A stretch of DNA of 64,000 nt from UBA5614 sp963667535 (lineage in GTDB: Bacteria > Cloacimonadota > Cloacimonadia > Cloacimonadales > Cloacimonadaceae): assembly GCA_963667535.2 (NCBI GenBank), contig CAXXDU010000002.1, forward strand, positions 2,542,001-2,606,000. The letters are read 5' to 3'. Positions 55,207-63,093 of the stretch are shown in pieces. Each line of letters starts with the position of its first letter. The stretch's first letter is position 1. Below the pieces are notes generated by a model, which saw only the letters and a program-made list of their open reading frames with translations, was not told the origin of the DNA and searched no databases. The translations under genes and the position numbers were made by a program.

Positions 55207-55809
55207 ATGAGAAACATAAATTCGATAATCTATTGGGAAAACAAAAGAAGAATTAAGAAGTTAGACTCCTTTAGAGAAGATGTAAGAAAATACTATTCAA
55301 ATTCCACCTTCAATTTTCTTGATGGAAGAAACGAAAATCAAACAGCTGTTCAATTAAGAACAAAAATTAATGAGCAACTATTATCTATTGAATCAATAGT
55401 TATGAAGTCTGGTCTACCATTAATGGCAACTCATTATCCACCTCCAGCCCTTGGAGGTTTCGTAAAGAACATAAATTTAATTCACAACATACTTACTCTT
55501 TCTGAGCATCAAATTGATTATAATGTTGCTTTAGACATGATTGAAATTTCAAGTGGTTCATATAAAGACAATATTCAATCATCAATCTTAAGGACTATTA
55601 ATCCCTTTTATTATTTAAAGGAACTGCTAATGATAGTCAGTGAATGGCTTGTGTCTCCATTAAAACCCTTCTTACCTAATAGATTTTCAAATATCATAAA
55701 AAACTTTTTGTACATATTAGAAAATATTGTTGTCATCTACACACTTTATTTATGGTGGGGAAAGGATATTGTAGTGTTTGTCAAACATTTACTTATTTTT
55801 TCGAAATGA
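55207..55809 (+). CDS. Hypothetical protein with C-terminal membrane segment
   Basis: A 200-residue protein, basic and helical in the first half (ENKRRIKKLDSFREDVRKYYS), with YPPPALGGF in the middle and one or two hydrophobic segments near residues 165-195. No family is recognised. It follows the Sel1 gene by about 145 bases on the same strand and may belong to the same accessory unit. Base composition is more AT-rich than in the flanking housekeeping genes. Confidence 0.55.
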   Translation: MRNINSIIYWENKRRIKKLDSFREDVRKYYSNSTFNFLDGRNENQTAVQLRTKINEQLLSIESIVMKSGLPLMATHYPPPALGGFVKNINLIHNILTLSEHQIDYNVALDMIEISSGSYKDNIQSSILRTINPFYYLKELLMIVSEWLVSPLKPFLPNRFSNIIKNFLYILENIVVIYTLYLWWGKDIVVFVKHLLIFSK

Positions 55810-56412
55810 TGATTGTGGTAACCTACTTATCCCGAACTTTCGCTCAGATCAGGTATTGTTTAAACTGGTTTTTAATAATAGCAATATAACTTAATTGATT
55901 CTATTGTCGATATCCCCCTTCTGAATGAAAACGCAGAGCAGATGTTGATAACATTGTTCGTAATAATAGCATTAAGATTGATTATGGGGTGGGTTTTGAA
56001 ACATGTGAAGAAGAACTGAGATTCTGTAGTTTGGTCACCTGAGGCAGGAAACTTATATAAAATCCAGATAAATCTGGTGAAACCTGCCTGATAAATCCAG
56101 CGTTCCGTTTGATACCTGCTGTTTGGTCACCTGAGGCAGGTAACCTACTTTATCGGAATGACAACGTAGGGGCAGGTCTTGTGCCTGCCCTTTCCATTTC
56201 AAACATGCAGGAATCCATGCTGTTTTGTCTTTTTCTTATTGCTGTATCTTATCGCTACACTACGTTCCATAAACATGGAATGGATACCCGACCATGTCGT
56301 TCCTGCGTAGGCAGGAATCCATGCTGTCTTTTTCTTATTGCTGTATCTTATCGCTGCACTACATTCCGTAAAAATGGAATGGATATCCGACCTGTTTGAA
56401 TATTACATAGGT
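55810..56412. repeat. Gene-free region with tandem palindromic repeat units
   Basis: Two TTTGGTCACCTGAGGCAGG units (about 56032 and 56124), a GGGCAGG/CCTGCCC hairpin (about 56171-56191), then two roughly 90-base units at 56208-56300 and 56312-56395. Each unit has CAGGAATCCATGCTG, a CTTATCGCT(A/G)CACTACRTTCC module and a GGAATGGATAYCCGACC end. Open frames here are repeat translations. Confidence 0.7.
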
Positions 56413-56444
56413 TACAAAGTAAACCAGGCACATAGGTTACACTA

Positions 56445-57716
56445 TTACTTATTTATCCAAGCTTCATTCTTGGCAAGTTCAATCTTTAATTCCTTGTTAC
56501 TTTGGGGCGCTGTGGAGCGTAGCGGAACAGCGCCCCAAAGTGGCTTCGAAGTCTTGCGGTAGTACTTACCACCATTCATATTAATCCTTGCTACTAGTAC
56601 ATCATAATAGTACACTTCCATAAATCCATCTTTCGTTTCTCTTATGCCTATGTACTTACCCTCTAACAATTGGCAAATATAATAGAAGCCATTTCGGTGA
56701 GAGAACTCACCGGAACGCTTTACTTTTCTGACTATTAAGTCTGAGTCGTATACAGGTTGTTTTCTCCGCAAAGGATACTTTCTGGTGCTCTTAATATACA
56801 ACTCTGATGGTGTTATTTGCCCTAGAGACTCATGAGGACGCTCTTCATTATACTCTTGCCTGTATCTCTCGAACTCTTGTTGCTGTTCATATATGTTACT
56901 CTTAGGAGGCTTCGTTGCCTCATCTTTAAGTGTGCGATGAAAACGTTCCAGACGCCCATTCTGCTCAGGATGCCCTTTATCTATGCGCTCATGCTTGATA
57001 CCCAGACTTATCCAATCAATTGTTAAACGACTCAGACCGGTTAAACTAGCCACAGCAAATGGAACCCCATTATCTGACCTGATTGCTTCGGGTAACCCAT
57101 ACTCCTGAAAAGCCCAATCTACCCATCTTTTAGTGTCTTCATAATTGGGACTGATAAGACTCTTGCAGAGTAACAGGCACCTGCTATAGTTATCTATTAT
57201 CGTTAGAGGATAACAATACAATCCGTCCTTAGTTTTAAACTGCCCCTTGTAATCAATACTCCAGGATGCATTTGATTTATTGCTCCCCTTGAAAGGCTCT
57301 GTATAGGGTGGTACGGTTCTTCTGGGTTTACGCTTTTTCACTAAACCATTCCTCTTTAACCATGTCTGAGCTGTGCTGGCACATGGAAATTCCAAGGTAG
57401 GATGCTTCTTTGATAATACAGATACAAGCTTTTTTGGACCCCATTTGAGATGCTCAAGCTTAAAATCTATTAGCAACTTCAATACTTCTTGAGATGTTTG
57501 ATTGGGATGACTCAAAGGTGCTCTGCTTTGATCCTTTAATCCATCAACGCTATACTTTTGATAGCGCCCTATCCACTTATATATTGTCTTTCTGCTGATC
57601 TGATATGATTCAGCTAACTCTGTTATCTTGTAGTTACCGCTTAACCAGTCTGATATAAGCTTCAATTTCTCGTCCATAGGTTTAATCTCTCTCCAGGGCA
57701 TGGCATATTCCTCCAT
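56445..57716 (-). CDS. IS481-type transposase
   Basis: A 423-residue DDE transposase. An N-terminal double HTH (LAESYQISRKTIYKWIGRY, SVDGLKDQSRAPL) is followed by the rve-type catalytic core: first Asp in SWSIDYKGQF, second in IRSDNGVPFA, Glu in GRLERFHRTLKDEA. The C-terminus carries WGAVPLRSTAPQSN, encoded by a palindrome inserted at 56499-56541, after which the natural-looking tail resumes (ELKIELAKNEAWINK). The catalytic residues are intact, so the element may be active. Confidence 0.88.
   Translation of the reverse strand: MEEYAMPWREIKPMDEKLKLISDWLSGNYKITELAESYQISRKTIYKWIGRYQKYSVDGLKDQSRAPLSHPNQTSQEVLKLLIDFKLEHLKWGPKKLVSVLSKKHPTLEFPCASTAQTWLKRNGLVKKRKPRRTVPPYTEPFKGSNKSNASWSIDYKGQFKTKDGLYCYPLTIIDNYSRCLLLCKSLISPNYEDTKRWVDWAFQEYGLPEAIRSDNGVPFAVASLTGLSRLTIDWISLGIKHERIDKGHPEQNGRLERFHRTLKDEATKPPKSNIYEQQQEFERYRQEYNEERPHESLGQITPSELYIKSTRKYPLRRKQPVYDSDLIVRKVKRSGEFSHRNGFYYICQLLEGKYIGIRETKDGFMEVYYYDVLVARINMNGGKYYRKTSKPLWGAVPLRSTAPQSNKELKIELAKNEAWINK
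56499..56541. repeat. Perfect 15-bp palindrome inside the transposase 3' end
   Basis: ACTTTGGGGCGCTGT (56499-56513) and its reverse complement (56527-56541) flank GGAGCGTAGCGGA. The GC content is far above the surrounding gene, and the frame is kept through it. Confidence 0.75.
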
Positions 57717-58176
57717 GCCGCTTCACTTATTAAAGTGTTACCTATGTGACAAGTTTACTTTGTATACCATCTCCCAAATCTATACCACCATGTCGTTCCT
57801 GCGCAGGCAGGAATCCATGCTGTTTTGTCTTTTTCTTTTGCTGCATCTTATCGCTATTACGTTCCGCTTTCTATGGAAATGGATCCCTGCCTGCACAGGG
57901 ACGACATCCGGGTTTAGCTGCATCTTATCGCTACACTTCGTTTCTCTTTCTATGGAAATGGATCCCTGCCTGCACAGGGACGACATCCGTTTAGCTGCAT
58001 CTTATCACTGCACTACATTCCGCTTTCTAAAGAACTGGATTCCCGTCTTCACGGGAATGACACTGCGCCTTTGCGTTACCTGACTACGTGTGTATAGTGA
58101 CTGTGGAAACAACTTTTTGAGTTGACACAAAAGACCCTGTATGGGAAAAAGTGCTTTCAGGGAGATGGTAAAGTAT
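57717..58176. repeat. Array of palindromic repeat units before coaBC
   Basis: From about 57788 to 58070 three head-to-tail composites occur: CGTTCCTGCGCAGGCAGGAA, then CATCTTATCGCTATTACG, then TGGATCCCTGCCTGCACAGG, repeated with small changes and ending in GGATTCCCGTCTTCACGGGA. A TTGACACAAAA motif is at 58122, 55 bases before the coaBC start. No gene is seen. Confidence 0.7.
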
Positions 58177-59541
58177 ATGAAGAATATTCTCTTATGTGTT
58201 ACAGGCGGTATTGCTGCCTATAAGTCAATCGACCTTGCGAGCCAACTGATAAAGCAAGGCTTTGAGGTTAAAACCATCCTCACCAGGAATGCTCTGGAGT
58301 TTGTTACAGAGCTCAATTTTACTACGATTACCCATAACTTTGCATATAGTGAGATGTTTCAAGATTCCCGCCTTCGCAGGAATGACGGGCGCATGGGAAA
58401 TGGTGGAAAGGTTCTGGATTCCTGCCTGCGTCCCGTCCTTCGACTAGTCACCCCACAAGCCAACAAGTTGTCTTGCGGGGACCCCGACGCTCAGGATGAC
58501 ACGAGCGGGACTTACAGGAATGACGGGCGCGTGGGAAATGACGGAACGGTAAGGAATGACAGTCATGACAGTAATGACCCTTTGGCTCATATCTCTTTGG
58601 CAGACTGGGCAGATTTAATCGTTGTAGCCCCAGCTACAGCTAATATGATAGCGAAGGCAGCGCATGGTATTGCCGATGATTTGATGTCATCTGTCTTATT
58701 GGCTCATACCAAGCCAATACTCTGGGTTCCTGCCATGAATGTGCACATGTACGAGCATCCTGCCACACAGAGTAATATGGAAACCTTATCAAGAAGAGGT
58801 AACTATGTTCTTGAACCGGCAACCGGAATGCTGGCTTGTGGTTATGAAGGCAAAGGCAAGTTTCCTCCGGTAGAGGAAATACTATATGGCATCAAAACTT
58901 ATCTTCATTACACACAAGACTTAAAGGGCAAAAAGATACTGATAACTGCCGGTGGAACTGCTGAAGCTATTGACCCGATGCGGCAGATTACCAATTGTTC
59001 GTCTGGTAAAACAGGTATTGCTATAGCCAGAGCTGCTGCATTACGAGGGGCTATTGTATATCTTGTTTACGGCTATGTTGCTGTTGCACTTCCTTATAAT
59101 CTGCATGAAGCTATCTTTGCACCTTCTGTTTCTTGCATGCAGGAATCCGTTGAGAAGCTATTTACGGAAATGGATATCATCATCATGGCTGCTGCGGTTT
59201 CTGACTACACCCCAATCAAAACTTCTAAAGAGAAGATAAAGAAACAACCAAGTCTGACTCTGGAATTCAAGCAAACTCCGGATATTCTGGCTGGTTTGGG
59301 CAAGAATAAAAAGAAATCACAGATATTGATAGGTTTTGCCGCTGAATCTGAGAACCTAATGGAAAATGCAAAATCTAAGCTGAAGAAGAAGAATCTCGAT
59401 TTTATCGTAGCAAATCATTTAAACGTAAGCGGTAAAGACAATACTGAAATCGTTGTTATCTCCGGAAAGACAACAAAGTCTATCAAAGCAGACAAATTTG
59501 ATGCAGCAAACTTCATTCTGGATTGTACTATTAGTATATGA
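58177..59541 (+). CDS. coaBC: Bifunctional phosphopantothenoylcysteine decarboxylase/synthetase, with repeat insertion
   Basis: Makes 4'-phosphopantetheine for coenzyme A. About 454 residues. CoaC part: CVTGGIAAYKSIDLASQL, WADLIVVAPATANMIAKAAHGIADDL, PAMNVHMYEHPATQ; CoaB part: KILITAGGTAEAIDPMRQITNCSSGKTG, AAAVSDYTP, KQTPDILAGLG, GFAAESEN. The start at 58177 (MKNILLCVTGG) fits the family better than 58141. Residues about 62-135 are an insertion from dispersed repeats, between YSEMFQ and LAHISLADWADL, where homologues have a loop of roughly ten residues. Frame and catalytic motifs (PAMN, FMN site) are intact. It overlaps the next gene by four bases. Confidence 0.88.
   Translation: MKNILLCVTGGIAAYKSIDLASQLIKQGFEVKTILTRNALEFVTELNFTTITHNFAYSEMFQDSRLRRNDGRMGNGGKVLDSCLRPVLRLVTPQANKLSCGDPDAQDDTSGTYRNDGRVGNDGTVRNDSHDSNDPLAHISLADWADLIVVAPATANMIAKAAHGIADDLMSSVLLAHTKPILWVPAMNVHMYEHPATQSNMETLSRRGNYVLEPATGMLACGYEGKGKFPPVEEILYGIKTYLHYTQDLKGKKILITAGGTAEAIDPMRQITNCSSGKTGIAIARAAALRGAIVYLVYGYVAVALPYNLHEAIFAPSVSCMQESVEKLFTEMDIIIMAAAVSDYTPIKTSKEKIKKQPSLTLEFKQTPDILAGLGKNKKKSQILIGFAAESENLMENAKSKLKKKNLDFIVANHLNVSGKDNTEIVVISGKTTKSIKADKFDAANFILDCTISI
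58362..58580. repeat. Dispersed repeats inserted in frame in coaBC
   Basis: About 219 bases (73 codons) composed of family units: TTCCCGCCTTCGCAGGAATG, GGATTCCTGCCTGCGTCCCG with TCCTTCGACTAG, and repeated GGAATGACGGGCG. Outside them the CoaC sequence joins normally. The edges are estimates. Confidence 0.75.
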
Positions 59542-60296
59542 AATATCCAAACACTGTTATTATCACCGGAGCTAACGGCCAATCAGCAATTCATCTGGCA
59601 AAGGAACTGCTGAATCAAGGTTGTACTATATTCCTATTGGCACATAACCGAACTGATAGGCTTGAGCAGTTAACAAAGTTACATCCAGCTTTATGTCATA
59701 TAATCAAATGCGACCTTAATAACTATGAGCAAACGGAATCTACCATTCAAGAGTTAATCAATAAAACAGGATTAGTGCCGGATGCCTTGGTGCACACTGC
59801 CGCGATTCGCAGCTATGATGCTAAGGCATTGCATGAAAGCGAGCCGGGGATTTGGGAAAGTGTAGTTGGTCAGAACATAACTTTCGCTTATAATATTCTT
59901 AGATGCATTTTACCGTTGATGGTTAATTTACATCGGGGTAAGGTCGTATTCTATGGTTCAAATGTAACCCGAACCGGTCTTCCCTATGGTTCCGCATATG
60001 CAGCAAGTAAAGCTGCAATGGCAAACCTGGTACGAACAGTAGCTTTGGAGATGGCTCCCCATAATATCCAAATCAATATGGTTTCATCTGCTCCAATTGA
60101 GACTAATCTTGAAGAAGATTATCAGGGCGAATATCTGGCTTTCAGAAAAGAATATTTTAAAGCATATAAGATATCTCATCCCGCGGGGAAACTTGTAAGC
60201 CCTGAGGATGTAACTCAAACAGTACTATCTCTTTTAAATATGGAAGTAAATGCTTTATCCGGCGAAGAGATGTACCTGACTGGCGGAGTATTATGA
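59538..60296 (+). CDS. SDR-family oxidoreductase (FabG-like)
   Basis: A 252-residue classical short-chain dehydrogenase. N-terminal VIITGANGQSAIHLA is a slightly altered TGxxxGxG cofactor loop, the catalytic Ser is in FYGSNVT, and Tyr/Lys are in YAASK (about 153-157). A SSAPIETNL motif follows. Probably NAD(P)H-dependent. The substrate is unknown; the nonstandard glycine loop sets it apart from true FabG. It overlaps coaBC by four bases and the DUF3108 gene by four bases. Confidence 0.82.
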   Translation: MKYPNTVIITGANGQSAIHLAKELLNQGCTIFLLAHNRTDRLEQLTKLHPALCHIIKCDLNNYEQTESTIQELINKTGLVPDALVHTAAIRSYDAKALHESEPGIWESVVGQNITFAYNILRCILPLMVNLHRGKVVFYGSNVTRTGLPYGSAYAASKAAMANLVRTVALEMAPHNIQINMVSSAPIETNLEEDYQGEYLAFRKEYFKAYKISHPAGKLVSPEDVTQTVLSLLNMEVNALSGEEMYLTGGVL

Positions 60297-61066
60297 AAAG
60301 ATACAATTTCAATATCATACTTGCCATATTAAGCATGGCAATGAGTCTTAATATAGTTAACCTGGGTGCTATCATAACTGACGGTGAAAAGCTGACTTTT
60401 ACTGTTAACTATGGCGTTGTCAGTGCAGCGGAAGCAAGTCTGGAGATAAAGAGTTCTTCATTACTTGATCAACCGGTCTGGCTGATTACATCAGTTGCCA
60501 AGACATATCCATTCTTTGATTCTGTTTTTAAAGTAAGAGATACTGTACAAAGCTACTGGCAAAAAGAAGCCTTACGTTCACTGCGTTTTTCCAAGAGACT
60601 TAATGAAGGCGCTTATCAACAATACAGAGTTCATACTTACGACCATGATAAAAAGACAAGCACATACCAACGCTGGAACTTTAAGAAAAAGCTATTCAGA
60701 ACGAAGCAGATAGCAATAATTCCAAACACACAGGATATATTGAGTGCGTTCTATTATGTGAGACAACAAAATCTGGTCCCCGGTAGAAGTGTTTTGATAA
60801 ACGTAACTACAGATGGAAGAGCTTACACTACTGAAGTGTTAGTGCATAGACGTGAAACTATCGATAGTATCTTTGGTAAGAAACAATGTCTGCTGATTGA
60901 GCCTAAGCTCAAAGGCGAAGCGGTATTCAAACAGTCTGGTCGAATATTAATATGGGTAACAGATGATGCTTATAAAATTCCTTTAAAGATGACCAGTAAG
61001 ATAACTGTCGGTGCCTTTACAGCGACCCTCAAGTCTGCTGTGAATGTCCCATATCCTGTTAAGTAA
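60293..61066 (+). CDS. DUF3108-family exported protein
   Basis: A 257-residue protein with a signal peptide (MKRYNFNIILAILSMAMSLNIVNLGA) and a beta-barrel-like body: GEKLTFTVNYGVVSAAEASLEI at the start, FSKRLNEGAYQQYRVHTYDH, DILSAFYYVR, then the C-terminal WVTDDAYKIPLKMTSKITVGAFTATL. These are the marks of DUF3108, an envelope family of unknown function. Part of the coaBC-SDR-DUF3108-queA-birA operon. Confidence 0.85.
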   Translation: MKRYNFNIILAILSMAMSLNIVNLGAIITDGEKLTFTVNYGVVSAAEASLEIKSSSLLDQPVWLITSVAKTYPFFDSVFKVRDTVQSYWQKEALRSLRFSKRLNEGAYQQYRVHTYDHDKKTSTYQRWNFKKKLFRTKQIAIIPNTQDILSAFYYVRQQNLVPGRSVLINVTTDGRAYTTEVLVHRRETIDSIFGKKQCLLIEPKLKGEAVFKQSGRILIWVTDDAYKIPLKMTSKITVGAFTATLKSAVNVPYPVK

Positions 61067-61077
61067 CTGTTTGTTTA

Positions 61078-62112
61078 ATGCCTGATCTTCTTCAAAAGCA
61101 AAGTTACTTTTATAATCTGCCCAAGCATCTGATTGCTCAATACCCGCTGTCTGAACGTCCGCAATCACGTTTGATGGTATTAAACAGAGAAGCGCAATCC
61201 ATCTCACACCAGCATTTCTATGATATTGTAGATCTATTGAAAAAAGGAGATGTTGTTGTAGTAAACAAAACAAAAGTCATCCCTGCACGTCTCTTTGGTA
61301 CTAAAGAAAATGGAACCAAAATAGAAGTATTTCTATTGCACCAGCTTAATCCTGACGTATGGAAGTGTCTTGTCCACCCCGGTAAAAGAATTAAAATAGC
61401 TCAGACTATCTTTTTCTCTGATGATTTATCCGGAGAGATATCGCTTTCGGATGAAGAAGGTCTGCGAGAAATTGCATTTCACTATAAAGGAGATTTCTGG
61501 CAGATACTGGAAAAGTGTGGCCACATCCCTCTTCCACCATATATCGAAAGAAATGATAATGAGAATGACCACAGCGCTTATCAGACAGTATACGCAAAAG
61601 ATAATGGCTCAGTGGCAGCGCCAACAGCAGGATTACATTTCTCGCAGGAAATTCTGAATATACTCAAAGCCAAAGGTGTAATCGTAACCGAAGTTACATT
61701 ACATGTTGGTCTCGGGACGTTTCGACCGGTAAAAGTAGAAAATATCACACATCATAAGATGCATTCTGAATTCTGTATTATCTCAAAAGATACTGCCAAT
61801 ATTGTCAATTGTGCCAAGCTGGAAAAGCGCAGAATCATAGCTGTGGGAACTACCAGTACCAGGACATTGGAGAGTTTTGCTAAAGACAGTATCTTAGAGC
61901 ATGGTAGTAAATGGACAGATATCTTCATCTATCCCGGCAAGAAATTTCAAATAGTCGATGCGATGCTAACCAATTTTCATTTGCCTGAATCCACCTTAAT
62001 AATGCTAGTAGCAGCCTTAACCGGTTATGACTTTACAATGAAAGCATATCAGGAAGCTGTTCAGAAAGAATACCGTTTCTTTAGTTATGGCGATGCAATG
62101 CTGATTTTGTAA
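61078..62112 (+). CDS. queA: tRNA preQ1(34) S-adenosylmethionine ribosyltransferase-isomerase
   Basis: Builds epoxyqueuosine on tRNA by transferring the ribosyl part of SAM. 344 residues, usual length. Motifs: YNLPKHLIAQYPLSERPQSRLMVL, GDVVVVNKTKVIPARLFG, YAKDNGSVAAPTAGLHFS, VTLHVGLGTFRPVK, HSEFCIIS, VGTTSTRTLES, NFHLPESTLIMLVAAL. The start ATG is 11 bases after the DUF3108 stop. Confidence 0.94.
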   Translation: MPDLLQKQSYFYNLPKHLIAQYPLSERPQSRLMVLNREAQSISHQHFYDIVDLLKKGDVVVVNKTKVIPARLFGTKENGTKIEVFLLHQLNPDVWKCLVHPGKRIKIAQTIFFSDDLSGEISLSDEEGLREIAFHYKGDFWQILEKCGHIPLPPYIERNDNENDHSAYQTVYAKDNGSVAAPTAGLHFSQEILNILKAKGVIVTEVTLHVGLGTFRPVKVENITHHKMHSEFCIISKDTANIVNCAKLEKRRIIAVGTTSTRTLESFAKDSILEHGSKWTDIFIYPGKKFQIVDAMLTNFHLPESTLIMLVAALTGYDFTMKAYQEAVQKEYRFFSYGDAMLIL

Positions 62113-62122
62113 TAATACACGT

Positions 62123-62866
62123 ATGAGACGAAACAGATATTGTAGCCCCTGGACTTTCCATTATCATCATACCTCCAGTACTATGACAGAAGCAAAAAAT
62201 GTAATCGATAATGTAGTTTCCCCACCTCCACAATTCCTTGTCATTACTGATGAGCAATCTCAGGGAATCGGCAGAAATAATAATGCCTGGTTTTCACCAC
62301 CCGGAGGTTTATGGTTTACGTATTGTCTGAAAACAATTAATCAGCCCTCTCAAGTATCACTAGTAATTGGTAATTGCCTGTATATAACTATCCTGGAACA
62401 ATTCCCTCACCTTTTGGGTAGATTAAAAATAAAATGGCCTAATGACTTGCTCATAGACGGAAGAAAGCTAGCTGGAATTTTAATAAATCATTATCAGAAT
62501 TACTTGATTGTGGGAGTTGGAATAAATACAAATATCACTGATGTTAAATTTGAGACTAAGCTAGAGCCTGTCAGTTTAAAAATAGTGAATTCATTTCATA
62601 TATCAAATATTGCCCTATTGAATAATTTCTTATTGAACCTGCAGAATGCTCTGCCTGAATTTTCACTTTCCGGAATGTGCTCAATTGTTGATAACCTCAA
62701 TGCAAACCTTTACGGCAAAGATAACGAAATTGCCTTCAATACCGGAAAAGAAATTGTTTCTGGTACTCTGACAGGAATTTCTGAAGATGGAGCCATTGTT
62801 ATTCGCAACAAATCAGGAAACTTCACGCATCACTATTCAGGCTCAATATTAAGTATTATTGAATAA
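62123..62866 (+). CDS. birA: Biotin-protein ligase
   Basis: A 247-residue ligase joining biotin to carboxylase carrier domains. It has the catalytic domain without an N-terminal HTH, so it cannot act as a BirA-type repressor. Motifs: HHTSSTMTEAKN, ITDEQSQGIGRNNNAW (the GRxGR loop in a divergent form, with GRNNN in place of GRRGR), KWPNDLLIDGRKLAGILI and VGVGINTN. It lies 10 bases after queA. Confidence 0.85.
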   Translation: MRRNRYCSPWTFHYHHTSSTMTEAKNVIDNVVSPPPQFLVITDEQSQGIGRNNNAWFSPPGGLWFTYCLKTINQPSQVSLVIGNCLYITILEQFPHLLGRLKIKWPNDLLIDGRKLAGILINHYQNYLIVGVGINTNITDVKFETKLEPVSLKIVNSFHISNIALLNNFLLNLQNALPEFSLSGMCSIVDNLNANLYGKDNEIAFNTGKEIVSGTLTGISEDGAIVIRNKSGNFTHHYSGSILSIIE

Positions 62867-63093
62867 TTCTAATGTTTACTTATGCTTCAATCGCAGCTCA
62901 TTCGCATTTTCAAAGATTTAAGTAAGCGAATTTGCAGGATAATTTTTAACATTGAGTCAGTAGAGTTAAATTGCATTCGTATATGAATATATTCTGAGAA
63001 ATCTATCTTGGATAGTCATTTTTCTTGACACAAAAGGCTAAAATTGAAAACAAGATTTAAAATAATAAATTCCGCTGATATAGATGGAGGAAT

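Larger units (their letters stand above)
56413..57764 (-). mobile_element. IS481-family insertion sequence
   Basis: About 1.35 kb. Imperfect terminal inverted repeats at 56413-56443 and 57734-57764 share TACAAAGTAAAC and CACATAGGT. The single transposase gene fills it. A clear target-site duplication is not visible. It is bracketed by arrays of the palindromic repeat family on both sides. Confidence 0.8.

Noticed and set aside
56109..56399. 96-codon frame with two similar halves
   Set aside because: Translation of the tandem palindromic units, not a gene.
57700..58083. 127-codon frame, hydrophobic
   Set aside because: Translation of the three-unit repeat array before coaBC.
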